This document shows, in pieces, positions 45,831 through 55,173 of a DNA stretch of 64,000 nt. The translations under genes were made by a program, and so were the position numbers. The DNA comes from Chitinophaga ginsengisegetis. GTDB taxonomy: Bacteria; Bacteroidota; Bacteroidia; Chitinophagales; Chitinophagaceae. Numbering within the stretch: the stretch's first letter is position 1; each line of letters opens with the position of its first letter. The notes beneath the pieces were generated by a model. The model did no database searches. It saw nothing but the letters and a program-made list of their open reading frames with translations, and was not told the origin of the DNA. The stretch is taken from the NCBI RefSeq assembly GCF_900168065.1, contig NZ_FUZZ01000004.1:558001-622000 (forward strand), read 5' to 3'.

Positions 45831-47177
45831 ATGATCACACATGCTGAAGACCCTCACAGCGGAAAACGCCAGGCTGCAACTACAGGTCATGTAACGCCGG
45901 CGGCCGTACATGTTGCGGACAATGGCCCCCGGGCGGTGCAACTACACCCCTATCAGCAACTGGCAAACAACAACGACAAAATAACGCAGCAGAAAGCCCT
46001 GCAAACACTAGCGGACAATCGCCCGCAGCCCGTACAGAGAAAAGAAAACAAAACCGGTATGCCGGACCATCTTAAAAATGGTATAGAGAATATATCCGGT
46101 CACAGTATGGATGATGTACGCGTGCATTACAACTCCGCCGAACCCGCACAACTGCAGGCCCTCGCCTATGCAAAGGGAACGAACATCCATATCGGACCGG
46201 GCCAGGAAAAACACCTGGCGCATGAAGCATGGCATGTGGTACAGCAAAAACAGGGACGGGTACAGGCCACCACACAATTAAAACAGGGCATCCCTGTTAA
46301 CGACGACAAAGGACTTGAACAGGAGGCTGATGTAATGGGGCAGAAAGCACTGCAATTATACAGCGCTTCCCATGCGTTGCCGCTGACTGTTGCCACCCAG
46401 CTGAAACAGGACGTGGTACAGCGTATCAGCATCGATACCGGCAAGCTGAATGTAGTGGGTGAAGAACACGGTGAGTCACAAAAACGGCGGCAAACAGAAG
46501 TCGCCTACAGCAACCACCTGTTTGGCCAGAACGGCCTGTACTGGCAGGAAGCGGCGTTCAAACCCATTGAAATTCACCAAACACGCGGCGATGAAGCCGG
46601 CCTGCGATTGAAATTCTTCTATCATACATTTGCAGGCGGCATGGTGAAGGTAATACAAACCACCCACGACGGAGATATGCCTTTCCTGATGGCAGTACGC
46701 GGCATCTGGAAAACACTGAATACTGTAAAAAGCCTGTACCAGGAAGAAGTGGAAACGCTGAGCCACGAGGAAGGTCTTGCCCTGCATCAAATGATGACCA
46801 ACCAGGTATGGACCGGCTTCCAGGCCAAAATGGATGGACTGGCCACTCCTCAAAATGCCGACAGCCTGCAATACCGGAAAGAGTTGGTGACGGATATGAT
46901 AAATCTGAAAAAGTATTGGGAAACCAAGCCGGATATTTATGAACCCAGCAAAGCAGTGGTAACGAACGACCGCAATGACCACATGCATAACAGCGCTACC
47001 ACAGCCGCCTTCCAGGGACGTAAAGGGATCTGGAAAGTGGGAGAAAACCACGTTATCGGTATCTCACAAATGTTTCCCGCCGGCAGGCAGTATAACCTGG
47101 TACACCGGGCAGATTTCAATAACGATATCAATGCGTATATCCAAAGTACCACCAGTGTATCTAAGGAGAAAAAATGA
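45831..47177 (+). CDS. DUF4157 (eCIS-core) protein with a C-terminal candidate effector domain
   Basis: This 448-residue protein has no signal peptide. Residues ~76-172 form a DUF4157 domain: MPDHLKNGIENISGHSMDDV, the zinc-peptidase motif HEAWH (131-135) and the acidic EQEAD (~163-167). DUF4157 proteins are typical of extracellular contractile injection system cargo and of polymorphic toxins. VQR tripeptides (68-70 and 196-198) flank the domain and could be processing sites. The C-terminal part (~200-448) shows VVGEEH (208-213), RNDHM (381-385) and GENHVIG (404-410). This arrangement recalls the ChaN/TraB/erythromycin-esterase superfamily, but that is my inference from motif order only. It overlaps the next gene by 4 nt. 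No eCIS structural genes are in this window. Confidence 0.85.
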   Translation: MITHAEDPHSGKRQAATTGHVTPAAVHVADNGPRAVQLHPYQQLANNNDKITQQKALQTLADNRPQPVQRKENKTGMPDHLKNGIENISGHSMDDVRVHYNSAEPAQLQALAYAKGTNIHIGPGQEKHLAHEAWHVVQQKQGRVQATTQLKQGIPVNDDKGLEQEADVMGQKALQLYSASHALPLTVATQLKQDVVQRISIDTGKLNVVGEEHGESQKRRQTEVAYSNHLFGQNGLYWQEAAFKPIEIHQTRGDEAGLRLKFFYHTFAGGMVKVIQTTHDGDMPFLMAVRGIWKTLNTVKSLYQEEVETLSHEEGLALHQMMTNQVWTGFQAKMDGLATPQNADSLQYRKELVTDMINLKKYWETKPDIYEPSKAVVTNDRNDHMHNSATTAAFQGRKGIWKVGENHVIGISQMFPAGRQYNLVHRADFNNDINAYIQSTTSVSKEKK

Positions 47178-47662
47178 ACGATCTATTTATGGAAAGACAA
47201 TGGAATCAAACAGGCGAAGGTAAATTTGTGTTTTTAATGAATGGTGAAGAAATTGGAACCTATCAAAGAGGAGACGATTGGAAGAAAGAACCCACTACTT
47301 TCAATATTCTTCAAAATGAATATAATATTGAATACTCTTCCGGCCTTTTCAGTCGTGGTAACATCAAAATATTAAACGAATCAGGAGAGCCCGTCCTGAA
47401 GTTAAAGAGTATCCCCTTTTCATTGAACTTCAATTTTGAATATCAGAACCGGCAATTTAAACTTGTATTTAAGGATGCGCCACTTTGGCAATGGTCTATC
47501 ATGGAAAAAGATAACCTGGTACTTTCTTATAAAACGGACCTGAGCAAAGGAACAACGGGATTGTCTATACAATCCCGGGAAGATGCAGACAGTGATTATC
47601 TGTTTGATTTCTTATTGGGACATTTGATTTTGGGGAAAGAGAAGAAGGATGTTATGGAGTGA
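47174..47662 (+). CDS. Small protein translationally coupled to the DUF4157 gene, candidate immunity or partner
   Basis: This 162-residue, predicted cytoplasmic protein starts at an ATG overlapping the DUF4157 stop (ATGA). It is beta-rich with alternating hydrophobic and polar residues (FVFLMNGEEIGTYQRG, FEYQNRQFKLVFKD, LVLSYKTDLSKG), vaguely like Tubby C2/LURP-one or scramblase-like barrels; I do not recognise a family. Base composition is visibly richer in A and T than the neighbours, suggesting separate acquisition. The tight coupling to a toxin-like protein makes an immunity or chaperone function the first hypothesis. Confidence 0.8.
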   Translation: MNDLFMERQWNQTGEGKFVFLMNGEEIGTYQRGDDWKKEPTTFNILQNEYNIEYSSGLFSRGNIKILNESGEPVLKLKSIPFSLNFNFEYQNRQFKLVFKDAPLWQWSIMEKDNLVLSYKTDLSKGTTGLSIQSREDADSDYLFDFLLGHLILGKEKKDVME

Positions 47663-47698
47663 CTTAATTTTAAGAAAAGGTCCTGTCCGTGGCAGTTG

Positions 47699-48166
47699 TT
47701 AATAAATTGCAAGGATTTCTATTTCTTTTTTATTGAACAGAAAACGATCTCCTGTCTTTTTTGACAGTAATAATTTTGCCAGCGGCGTATAGGGAGACAG
47801 GAAAAATATAGTCTGTTCATCTATCAGTTGCCTGCCCAGTCCTGCTGCAATAAAAAAAGACTGTTCTGCGCATTGTACCAGGGCACCGGTTTGCGGGGTA
47901 GTATAAATGCTGTCTGTATTCACTTGTTGCAACCTCGCAAGCTCCTTTACATTTTCTGCCTGTTGCCGTGCATACATATCCTTCTCCAGGTGCCCCATTG
48001 CCCTTCCTGTTTCATACTTATCCCCCGCCGAACTTTTATCTTCATTGTTAGCGGCTTCCTGTGCGCTATCACCGGCCGATTTAGCCATTGCAATACGTTC
48101 AGATATTAACTGCAGTCCTGCCTGTTTTAACCTGGTTTTAAAGGCGATCTTCTCCTGGCTTGTCAT
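47699..48166 (-). CDS. GreA/GreB-like transcription elongation factor family protein
   Basis: This 155-residue cytoplasmic protein has an N-terminal coiled-coil region (~1-85, SSAGDKYETGRAMGHLEKDM) and a C-terminal FKBP-like GreA domain (~90-155, SPYTPLAKLLLSKKTGDRF). In Bacteroidota these short Gre-like proteins are often misnamed 3-oxoacyl-ACP synthase. It would act on RNA polymerase, but whether it cleaves backtracked RNA is uncertain, as the coiled-coil tip lacks a clear acidic pair. It is convergent with the small DUF4157 partner gene, 36 nt apart. Confidence 0.85.
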   Translation of the reverse strand: MTSQEKIAFKTRLKQAGLQLISERIAMAKSAGDSAQEAANNEDKSSAGDKYETGRAMGHLEKDMYARQQAENVKELARLQQVNTDSIYTTPQTGALVQCAEQSFFIAAGLGRQLIDEQTIFFLSPYTPLAKLLLSKKTGDRFLFNKKEIEILAIY

Positions 48167-48297
48167 AAAGGTTGATTACATGAAAATAAAAGTACGCATT
48201 TTACACCGGTTAACGGAAGGATGTTCTCCCGCAAAAATTACTGCAATCTGGCCTCATACAAAATATATCATGGGATACATGGCGCCGCCCCGAACCT

Positions 48298-48329
48298 TTT
48301 CAATGGAATAGCTTTATTACCTATTTTTG
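48298..48329 (+). promoter_or_regulatory. Candidate promoter of the DUF4256 gene
   Basis: TTTC (48298-48301), 20 nt, then TATTTTTG (48322-48329), a perfect TAnnTTTG -7 element. Initiation would be about 27 nt before the ATG at 48362. Confidence 0.55.
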
Positions 48330-48361
48330 CAGAAACTTAGAAGTTCTAAACTATCAACCAT

Positions 48362-48928
48362 ATGAAAAACACTAGACGAAAGTTGTCTTCCGAACAATCC
48401 CGGGAACTCCTCAGCGTATTGAAAACCCGCTTTGAAAAAAACAAGAACCGTCACAAAGGGCTCGACTGGGCTAAGATACAGGCAAGGCTGGAAGCGAATC
48501 TGGGAAAACTGTGGTCGCTCGATGAAATGGAATTAACCGGTGGTGAACCGGATGTAGTAGGTTATGATAAAAGTAAGGATGAATACATTTTCTATGATTG
48601 TTCAGCAGAAACCCCTAAAGGCCGCAGAAGTATCTGTTACGACCATGAAGCCCTGGAGTCGAGGAAAGAACACAAACCGGAAAACAGCGCCGTTGAAATG
48701 GCTGCCGATATGGGTATTGAGCTTTTAACAGAAGTACAATACCGCGAGTTGCAGCAACTTGGCAACTTCGATACGAAAACTTCCAGCTGGATAGTAACGC
48801 CTCCGGCAATAAGGAAACTTGGTGGCGCACTCTTCTGTGATCGTCGTTATGATCATGTTTTCGTGTATCATAATGGAGCAGAATCTTATTATGCTGCCAG
48901 GGGGTTTCGTGGATCATTAAGGGTATAA
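48362..48928 (+). CDS. DUF4256-family protein
   Basis: This 188-residue cytoplasmic protein closely follows the DUF4256 pattern: LLSVLKTRFEKNKNRHKGLDW, LWSLDEMELTGGEPDVV, FYDCSAETPKGRRSICYDH and a C-terminal FCDRRYDHVFVYHNGAESYY. The family is widespread in bacteria as a stand-alone protein with no established function. It stands alone between the Gre-like gene (divergent) and the YbaK-like gene (convergent). Confidence 0.88.
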   Translation: MKNTRRKLSSEQSRELLSVLKTRFEKNKNRHKGLDWAKIQARLEANLGKLWSLDEMELTGGEPDVVGYDKSKDEYIFYDCSAETPKGRRSICYDHEALESRKEHKPENSAVEMAADMGIELLTEVQYRELQQLGNFDTKTSSWIVTPPAIRKLGGALFCDRRYDHVFVYHNGAESYYAARGFRGSLRV

Positions 48929-48947
48929 GTGCTGCATTAAGAACCGC

Positions 48948-49487
48948 CTACAGCTGTACAAATTTGGGCGTATGCCCGGTAGAGGGGATAAACTCGTTTA
49001 TCACCCATGCTGTACTAAGCTTGAGATAACTGGTGGTGGTGCCATCGCTGCACCCGTACCACTCTTCTGAGAGAATATCATTATCGATTACCAGCTGCAC
49101 CTTCATTGTCCTGTCCAGCATCAGGCCAAACACCGTTGCGGCACCAATATCTGTTCCCAGTATTGAACGAAGTAACTCAACGGAGGCAAAGGACAAGCGG
49201 GAAATTCCCAACGCTGCGCCCAGATCTTTTGTTTTAAAAGGCTTTCCGGCAGTAGTAATTACCAGGTAGAAGTTTGTTTGCTGCCGGTTACAGAGAAAAA
49301 GTGTTTTTACCGTTTTCATGTTCAGTCGCTGGTCTATCCTGATACAATCTTCCATCGTAATAGCAGGATCGGTATCTACACGCTCATATCTTACTCCTCT
49401 TTCCCTGAACATTTCATAAACCATTTGTTGTAATGGTGTGTTGAACACCGGTGGTTCGGTTTGTTTTACGTCACTAACAAAATACAT
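48948..49487 (-). CDS. YbaK/ProX-type aminoacyl-tRNA deacylase
   Basis: This 179-residue protein belongs to the YbaK/EbsC/ProX editing family, which hydrolyses mischarged tRNAs such as Ala-tRNA(Pro) or Cys-tRNA(Pro). Visible features are TMEDCIRIDQ, the VKTLFLCNRQQTNFYLVITT strand pair, the basic segment KTKDLGAALGISRLSFAS and the GAATVFGLMLD loop. It is a single gene with its own promoter (TATCTTTG at 49523-49530), and an inverted repeat directly abuts that -7 element. Stand-alone ProX proteins act in trans on tRNA. Confidence 0.88.
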   Translation of the reverse strand: MYFVSDVKQTEPPVFNTPLQQMVYEMFRERGVRYERVDTDPAITMEDCIRIDQRLNMKTVKTLFLCNRQQTNFYLVITTAGKPFKTKDLGAALGISRLSFASVELLRSILGTDIGAATVFGLMLDRTMKVQLVIDNDILSEEWYGCSDGTTTSYLKLSTAWVINEFIPSTGHTPKFVQL

Positions 49488-49522
49488 ATCAATACTGATT
49501 TACTATCCCTTTTTTAAATGGT

Positions 49523-49560
49523 CAAAGATAACCGGTAGGCGTTAAAAAATACCTACCGGT
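49523..49560 (-). promoter_or_regulatory. YbaK-like gene promoter with abutting inverted repeat
   Basis: On the minus strand TATCTTTG (49523-49530) is a perfect -7 element, about 35 nt before the ATG at 49487. Directly upstream lie the inverted arms ACCGGTAGG (49531-49539) and CCTACCGGT (49552-49560), 9 bp each and perfect, covering the spacer and the -33 position. This looks like an operator of a dimeric regulator. Confidence 0.5.
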
Positions 49561-50090
49561 GTTTGGAGCAGGATGGTACAGGATGATTAAAAAGAATTAG
49601 TTCTCTATTTTACTATCAGTTTCTTCGCAAAAAGTAATAGTAAATTAAACTTAACTCTATAGCAACCAAATATTATGTACTGCGCAAGATAACTGACTGA
49701 ATTTCTTTCAGTTTTAGTGACAACTGCTTGTATCTGTGCTAAATCGATTTTCCGAGTATCAAATTTATAACAAAGCCAATAATCTTATGTAGTATCAACA
49801 GGTAACTAATCAGTATACGGTGAGTCGGCTGACTCACCGTGTGCAACTTCATCACTAATTAGAAGTGTAACCTTTAATCTCATTGCCGGCTCGACTGCCG
49901 GTAGCTTTCGTATTGCCTGAAATACAGGTAACGGGCTGCTGTAACGTTGAACCGGCCTGGAGAAAGAATGCCCCTGCACATAGCATCACCTAAATTCAAC
50001 AGCATGGAATTATAGACCCAACTGCATTCCCGGATATGAAACAACACCTTGCCCATTCACTCATCTCAAACCAGTAAATAGCTTAACGCT
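49561..50090. other. Long non-coding region upstream of the fifth SusC
   Basis: About 530 nt without a convincing gene. It holds a perfect 10-bp inverted repeat (49817-49840), GTAAC pentamers at 49802, 49867, 49928 and 49941, and a perfect TAnnTTTG on the minus strand (49760-49767) without a -33 partner. Only very short frames are open. The SusC operon's promoter and leader must be here, and an antisense or leader RNA is possible. Confidence 0.45.
49817..49840. repeat. Perfect 10-bp inverted repeat upstream of SusC
   Basis: ACGGTGAGTC (49817-49826) and GACTCACCGT (49831-49840) flank a 4-nt centre. No T-tract follows on either strand, so an operator or RNA structure is more likely than a terminator. 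It lies 250 nt before the SusC start at 50091. Confidence 0.6.
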
Positions 50091-53000
50091 ATGAAGAATT
50101 CTACGTTTAGAAAAAAGCCATTTTTTCTTTCCCTATTCAGGCACGCACTATTTAACAAACGGTACTTCCTTGTACCTGCGCTGCTATTATCCTGCTCCCT
50201 GTCTTTAGCGCAACAGCGTATGATCGTTACCGGTGTCGTCGTTTCGGCAGACGATAACTCCCATATCCCTGGCGTAACCGTACAGATAATGGGCACCAGT
50301 AAAGGCACCACTACCAACGACAATGGTAAGTATTTCCTTGAAGCCAGTCCGGGCGACTCCCTGATTTTCCGCTACATCGGCTACGTGGAAAAGCGCGTAA
50401 AAGTAGGCACGCACCCTGCCATTAACATCGCTATGCAGTCGATATCCAGTCAGCTGAAAGATGTGGTGGTAGTGGCTTTTGGCACAAAGAAAAAAAGCGA
50501 CATGGTAGGATCGGTTACTACCATTAAACCATCGGATCTCAAAGTACCATCCAGCAACCTCACCACGGCACTGGCCGGGCGCGCAGCCGGCGTAATCGCT
50601 TTTCAGCGGAGTGGTGAACCCGGCCTGGACAATGCACAGTTTTTTATCCGCGGGGTTACCACCTTCGGGTATAAAAAAGATCCTTTAATTCTGATTGACG
50701 GCGTTGAATTAACTACCACCGACCTCGCCCGGTTGCAGGTAGATGATATCTCCAGCTTTTCTATTCTGAAAGATGCCAGTGCCACCGCGCTGTATGGCTC
50801 CAGAGCCGCCAACGGCGTGATCATGGTAACCACCAAGCAAGGCGCTGTTGGTAAAGCCAAGTTAGCTTTCCGCGTAGAGAATTCAGTATCCGCCCCTACT
50901 AAAAATATTGAGCTGGCAGACCCGGTTACCTATATGAAACTGGCCAACGAAGCCGTGCTTACCCGCGATCCCCTGGGCGCACTTCCCTACAGCCAGGAGA
51001 AAATAGATAACACCGCAACAGGCCTCAACCCTACTGCTTACCCGGCCAACGACTGGAGGAAGCAGCTGTTTAAAGACTATACCACCAACCAGCGGTTAAA
51101 CCTGAGCGTGAGCGGCGGCGGTGGCGTAGCCAGGTATTTTGTATCGGGCGCCTACAACCGGGATAACGGGTTAATGAAAGTAGATAAACGGAATAATTTC
51201 AATAACAACATCCGGCTGAGTAGTTATAGCCTGCGGTCTAACGTAAATGTCAATTTAACAAATACCACAGAAATGGTAGTCCGTTTAAGCGGCAGCTTCG
51301 ACGACTACACCGGTCCGGTGGATGGCGGCGCCAGCATGTACCAAAAAGTGATGAAATCCAACCCCGTACTATTCCCGGCTTACTACCCCGCCGATGAAGA
51401 GCATAAATTTACAAAGCACATCATGTTTGGAAATTATGATGAAGGACAATACATCAATCCATACGCAGAAATGGTGAAGGGATACAAGGATTATTCCCGG
51501 TCCCTCATGCTGGCGCAAATTGAGCTGAAACAGAACCTGAAGTCCATTACACCTGGCCTGGCAGCCAGTGGAATGATTAATACCAACAGAACGTCCTATT
51601 TTGATGTGAGCCGTTTCTATAACCCGTTTTGGTACCAGATGGACGCGTATGATAAATTATCCGACAAATATTTTATCACCAATACCAATCCCAATGAAGG
51701 TACCGAGTACTTAGGTTATAACGAGGGAGAGAAAACCATCAGCACCTCCCTTTACCTGGAATCCAGATTGAATTACGACCGCTCATTTAATAAAAGCACC
51801 GTCAGCGGCATGATGGTGTTTATGTTACAAAACCGGTTAAATGCCAATGCGGGCGATCTCCAGCAATCGCTCCCGTTCAGGAATATAGGATTATCCGGCA
51901 GGGCCACGTACGACTATGATAAACGTTATTACACAGAAATAAATTTCGGTTATAACGGGTCGGAACGTTTTGATAAGAACAACCGGTTTGGTTTCTTCCC
52001 ATCTTTTGGACTTGCATGGACAGTATCTAACGAAAAATTCTTCGAGCCTATCAAAGCAATATTCTCCAATGTGCGGCTGAGGGGAACTTACGGCATTATA
52101 GGGAATGATGCGATTGGCTCCCCGCAGGACCGCTTCTTCTATTTATCAAACGTAAACATGAACGACGGCAGCAGAAGCGCAGGCTTTGGGCGTGATCCCG
52201 GGAACGTATACCGGCTGAACGGTATTTCCCTCTCCCGTTATGCTAACCCCAATATCACCTGGGAAACTTCCAAACAAAAGAATATCGCACTGGAGCTGGG
52301 CTTGTTTAATAAATTAAATATAGTAGCAGAATACTTTTCCCAATACCGCGACCGGATCCTTATGACCCGCAGCATTCCGGAGGCGGCCGGTTTCGCTGTA
52401 CCTATCAAAGCGAATGTGGGTATTGCCACAGCAGCAGGCGTAGATATATCGATGGATTACAAACAGTTTTTTAAAGACAATTTCTGGGTGTCGCTGATGG
52501 GTAACTTTACCTATGCCACCAGTAAATATAAAAACTATGAAGAACCAAAGTATGATGAATCCTATCGTTACCATACCGGTTATTCTCTTAACCAGGTGTT
52601 TGGTTATATCGCGGAAAAATTATTTGTAGATGATGCCGAAGCAGCTAATTCTCCCAAACAAAATTTTGGCAGGTATGGCGGTGGAGATATTAAGTACCTC
52701 GATGTAAACAGGGATGGCCAGATCACAGAAGCAGATAAAGTGGCCATCGGTAACCCTACTGTGCCGGAAATAGTGTATGGATTTGGCTTTTCGATGGGAT
52801 ATAAAAATTTAGACCTCTCTGCTTTCTTCCAGGGATTAGATAATGAATCATTCTGGATAGATCCGGAAGCCACCTCTCCTTTCGCCTCAGAAAATCAGTT
52901 GCTGAAAGCCTATGCCGATGATCACTGGTCGGAAGAGCGCCAGAATGTATATGCACTCTGGCCCAGGTTAAGTCCTGATGTAAACAGGAACAATGCACAA

Positions 53001-53243
53001 ACCAGTACCTGGTTTATGCGCGACGGCGCATTTCTACGGTTAAAGCAGGTGGAACTAGGCTACACACTTCCTGCCAGGTGGCAGAAGAAACTACGCACTT
53101 CTACCTTCCGCATTTATGTGAATGCCACCAACCTGTTAAACTTCAGCAAGTTTAAATTATGGGATGTGGAAATGGGTGGAAATGGCCTGGGATACCCGGT
53201 TCAGCGGGTATTCAACCTGGGTCTTAACCTGAATTTCAATTAA
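50091..53243 (+). CDS. SusC/RagA TonB-dependent transporter (no STN domain)
   Basis: This 1050-residue outer-membrane transporter has its signal segment at ~1-42 (ending CSLSLAQQ). A carboxypeptidase-like domain (~44-120, VTGVVVSADDNSHIPGVTVQI) leads to a TonB-box-like stretch (DVVVVAFGTKKKSDMVG), the plug (PLILIDGVELTT, ASATALYGSRAANGVIMVTTK) and the barrel (end FNLGLNLNFN). The VEL plug variant and the QRSGEPGLDNAQFFIRGV stretch group it with SusCs found next to DUF4959/DUF4998 lipoproteins. It heads a four-gene operon with no visible local regulator. Confidence 0.94.
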   Translation: MKNSTFRKKPFFLSLFRHALFNKRYFLVPALLLSCSLSLAQQRMIVTGVVVSADDNSHIPGVTVQIMGTSKGTTTNDNGKYFLEASPGDSLIFRYIGYVEKRVKVGTHPAINIAMQSISSQLKDVVVVAFGTKKKSDMVGSVTTIKPSDLKVPSSNLTTALAGRAAGVIAFQRSGEPGLDNAQFFIRGVTTFGYKKDPLILIDGVELTTTDLARLQVDDISSFSILKDASATALYGSRAANGVIMVTTKQGAVGKAKLAFRVENSVSAPTKNIELADPVTYMKLANEAVLTRDPLGALPYSQEKIDNTATGLNPTAYPANDWRKQLFKDYTTNQRLNLSVSGGGGVARYFVSGAYNRDNGLMKVDKRNNFNNNIRLSSYSLRSNVNVNLTNTTEMVVRLSGSFDDYTGPVDGGASMYQKVMKSNPVLFPAYYPADEEHKFTKHIMFGNYDEGQYINPYAEMVKGYKDYSRSLMLAQIELKQNLKSITPGLAASGMINTNRTSYFDVSRFYNPFWYQMDAYDKLSDKYFITNTNPNEGTEYLGYNEGEKTISTSLYLESRLNYDRSFNKSTVSGMMVFMLQNRLNANAGDLQQSLPFRNIGLSGRATYDYDKRYYTEINFGYNGSERFDKNNRFGFFPSFGLAWTVSNEKFFEPIKAIFSNVRLRGTYGIIGNDAIGSPQDRFFYLSNVNMNDGSRSAGFGRDPGNVYRLNGISLSRYANPNITWETSKQKNIALELGLFNKLNIVAEYFSQYRDRILMTRSIPEAAGFAVPIKANVGIATAAGVDISMDYKQFFKDNFWVSLMGNFTYATSKYKNYEEPKYDESYRYHTGYSLNQVFGYIAEKLFVDDAEAANSPKQNFGRYGGGDIKYLDVNRDGQITEADKVAIGNPTVPEIVYGFGFSMGYKNLDLSAFFQGLDNESFWIDPEATSPFASENQLLKAYADDHWSEERQNVYALWPRLSPDVNRNNAQTSTWFMRDGAFLRLKQVELGYTLPARWQKKLRTSTFRIYVNATNLLNFSKFKLWDVEMGGNGLGYPVQRVFNLGLNLNFN

Positions 53244-53262
53244 TAAGAAAACAAAAAGCACC

Positions 53263-55149
53263 ATGAAAGATAATATAACGATAAGGGCGCTCCTGGTATT
53301 GATTATACTCGCATGTAACTCCTGCGCGAAATTCCTCGATGTGGTACCCGATAATGTGGCCACGCTCGACAACGCCTTTACTACCCGCATAGAAGCCAAA
53401 AAATATTTATTCACCTGTTATTCTTATATGCCAAAGAACGGCGACCTCGGCGACGATCCTGCGATAGTTGGCGGCGACGAACTATGGCGGTTTTCCTCGG
53501 AAGGTGGCTTCTTCAGCATGGCCCAGGGATTCCAGAATGTGGTAGGCCCGCTGGGCGACCGGTGGGGGTATTATTTCAGGGCACTCCGCGACTGTAACAT
53601 CTTCCTCGAAAATATCGCCAAAGTACCCGACCTGGCTGAAGAAGAAAGAAGACGCTGGATAGCAGAGGTAACGTTTCTGAAAGGCTATTACAACTTTTAC
53701 CTGGTAACGATGTACGGCCCCATTCCGTTGATGAAAACCAATCTGCCCATCAATGCCGACGGCAACGATATCAACCTGTCGCGCGCACCGGTAGATTCCT
53801 GCTTCGATTACATCCTGGAACTGATCAACGAAGCAACTACCAACCTGCCTGCCACTATCATAGACCCCGCCAATGAGCTGGGCCGCGTTACCATGCCCAT
53901 CGCGTTATCATTAAAAGCAAAAGTACTGGTGTATGCTGCCAGTCCGTTGTTTAATGGCAACAGCGATGAAGCCGGGCTTAAAAACCGCGATGGTACGCAG
54001 CTGTTTAATCCCACCTTCTCCAAAGCAAAATGGGATGCTGCCGCTACGGCCTGTAAAGCAGCCATAGACGCATGTCACCAGGCAGGAATGAAGCTTTATA
54101 AATACCACCCGGATTTTCAACAGTATGATCTTTCTGATACCATTATGACCCAGTTAAGTATCAGAAATGCTTTTTGTGAAAGATGGAACACCGGGATTAT
54201 CTGGGCAAATACCCAAACCAATTCCACCGGCTTTCAACAGCTCATCACTACCTACATTGATCCGGCCAACAGGGATATCACGGTTGTTAAAGGCCAACTA
54301 TCGCCTCCCCTGCATATGGCGGAATTGTTTTACTCCAGTCATGGCGTGCCCATTACAGAAGATAAAACCTGGGATTATGCCAACCGGTATAACCTGAAGG
54401 TAGCCGGTGAAACCGATAAACTCTATTTGTGGAAAGGCTATACCACCGCCTATTTAAACTTTAACAGGGAACCACGGTTCTACGCCGACTTAGGCTTTGA
54501 CGGCGGTTTGTGGTACGGACAAGGACGTTATGACGACAAGAAATATTCCGACCTGTTTTACCTGGAAGGTAAATACAGGCAAAGAAATGGTTTTGGTAAA
54601 CCAGGTTATGGATCTATTACCGGCTATTACCTGAAGAAGGCCGTTCAGTATCAGAACGTGATCGGAAGAGGAAACGATTATTCCGTTAATTCTTATTACT
54701 GGCCTATCATGCGGCTATCCGGTTTGTATCTCTTATATGCAGAGGCATTAAATGAATCAGCAGGACCGGGAGCAGAAGTATATAATTACGTAAACCAGGT
54801 ACGCGAACAGGCAGGATTACAGTCTGTTGAATCATCCTGGACCACCTATTCCACCAATCCCATTAAATACACCACGCAAAGGGGTATGCGGGATATTATC
54901 CACCAGGAAGCCCTGATTGAACTGGCATTTGAAGGACAACGGTTCTGGGATCTCCGCCGGTGGAAAGAAGCGCAAACAGTATACAACCGACCGGTGAAAG
55001 GATGGGATCTGATCCAGGAAACAGCTGCTGGTTACTACCGGCCTAAAACCATCTTCAACCAAACATTCGGATTAAAAAATTATTTCTGGCCGATTAGTGA
55101 AGGCACCCTTTCTACCGATAGAAGTTTAGTACAAAACCTGGGGTGGTAA
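53263..55149 (+). CDS. SusD/RagB-family outer-membrane lipoprotein
   Basis: This 628-residue lipoprotein has lipobox Cys21 (LIILACNSCAKFLDV). The helical core (FLKGYYNFYLVTMYGPIPLM) and the RagB/SusD C-terminal motifs (IMRLSGLYLLYAEALNESAG, HQEALIELAFEGQRFWDLRRWK) are standard. It starts 19 nt after SusC. The large size is within the normal range for this SusD subgroup, which keeps long loops around the glycan site. Confidence 0.94.
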   Translation: MKDNITIRALLVLIILACNSCAKFLDVVPDNVATLDNAFTTRIEAKKYLFTCYSYMPKNGDLGDDPAIVGGDELWRFSSEGGFFSMAQGFQNVVGPLGDRWGYYFRALRDCNIFLENIAKVPDLAEEERRRWIAEVTFLKGYYNFYLVTMYGPIPLMKTNLPINADGNDINLSRAPVDSCFDYILELINEATTNLPATIIDPANELGRVTMPIALSLKAKVLVYAASPLFNGNSDEAGLKNRDGTQLFNPTFSKAKWDAAATACKAAIDACHQAGMKLYKYHPDFQQYDLSDTIMTQLSIRNAFCERWNTGIIWANTQTNSTGFQQLITTYIDPANRDITVVKGQLSPPLHMAELFYSSHGVPITEDKTWDYANRYNLKVAGETDKLYLWKGYTTAYLNFNREPRFYADLGFDGGLWYGQGRYDDKKYSDLFYLEGKYRQRNGFGKPGYGSITGYYLKKAVQYQNVIGRGNDYSVNSYYWPIMRLSGLYLLYAEALNESAGPGAEVYNYVNQVREQAGLQSVESSWTTYSTNPIKYTTQRGMRDIIHQEALIELAFEGQRFWDLRRWKEAQTVYNRPVKGWDLIQETAAGYYRPKTIFNQTFGLKNYFWPISEGTLSTDRSLVQNLGW

Positions 55150-55173
55150 CATCTCCCGAAAAAAACTAACGAC

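Noticed and set aside
49802..49945. Four GTAAC pentamers upstream of the fifth SusC as further HxlR sites
   Set aside because: They are spread over 145 bp without regular spacing and without a recognised promoter, so the link to the HxlR motif is too weak to annotate.
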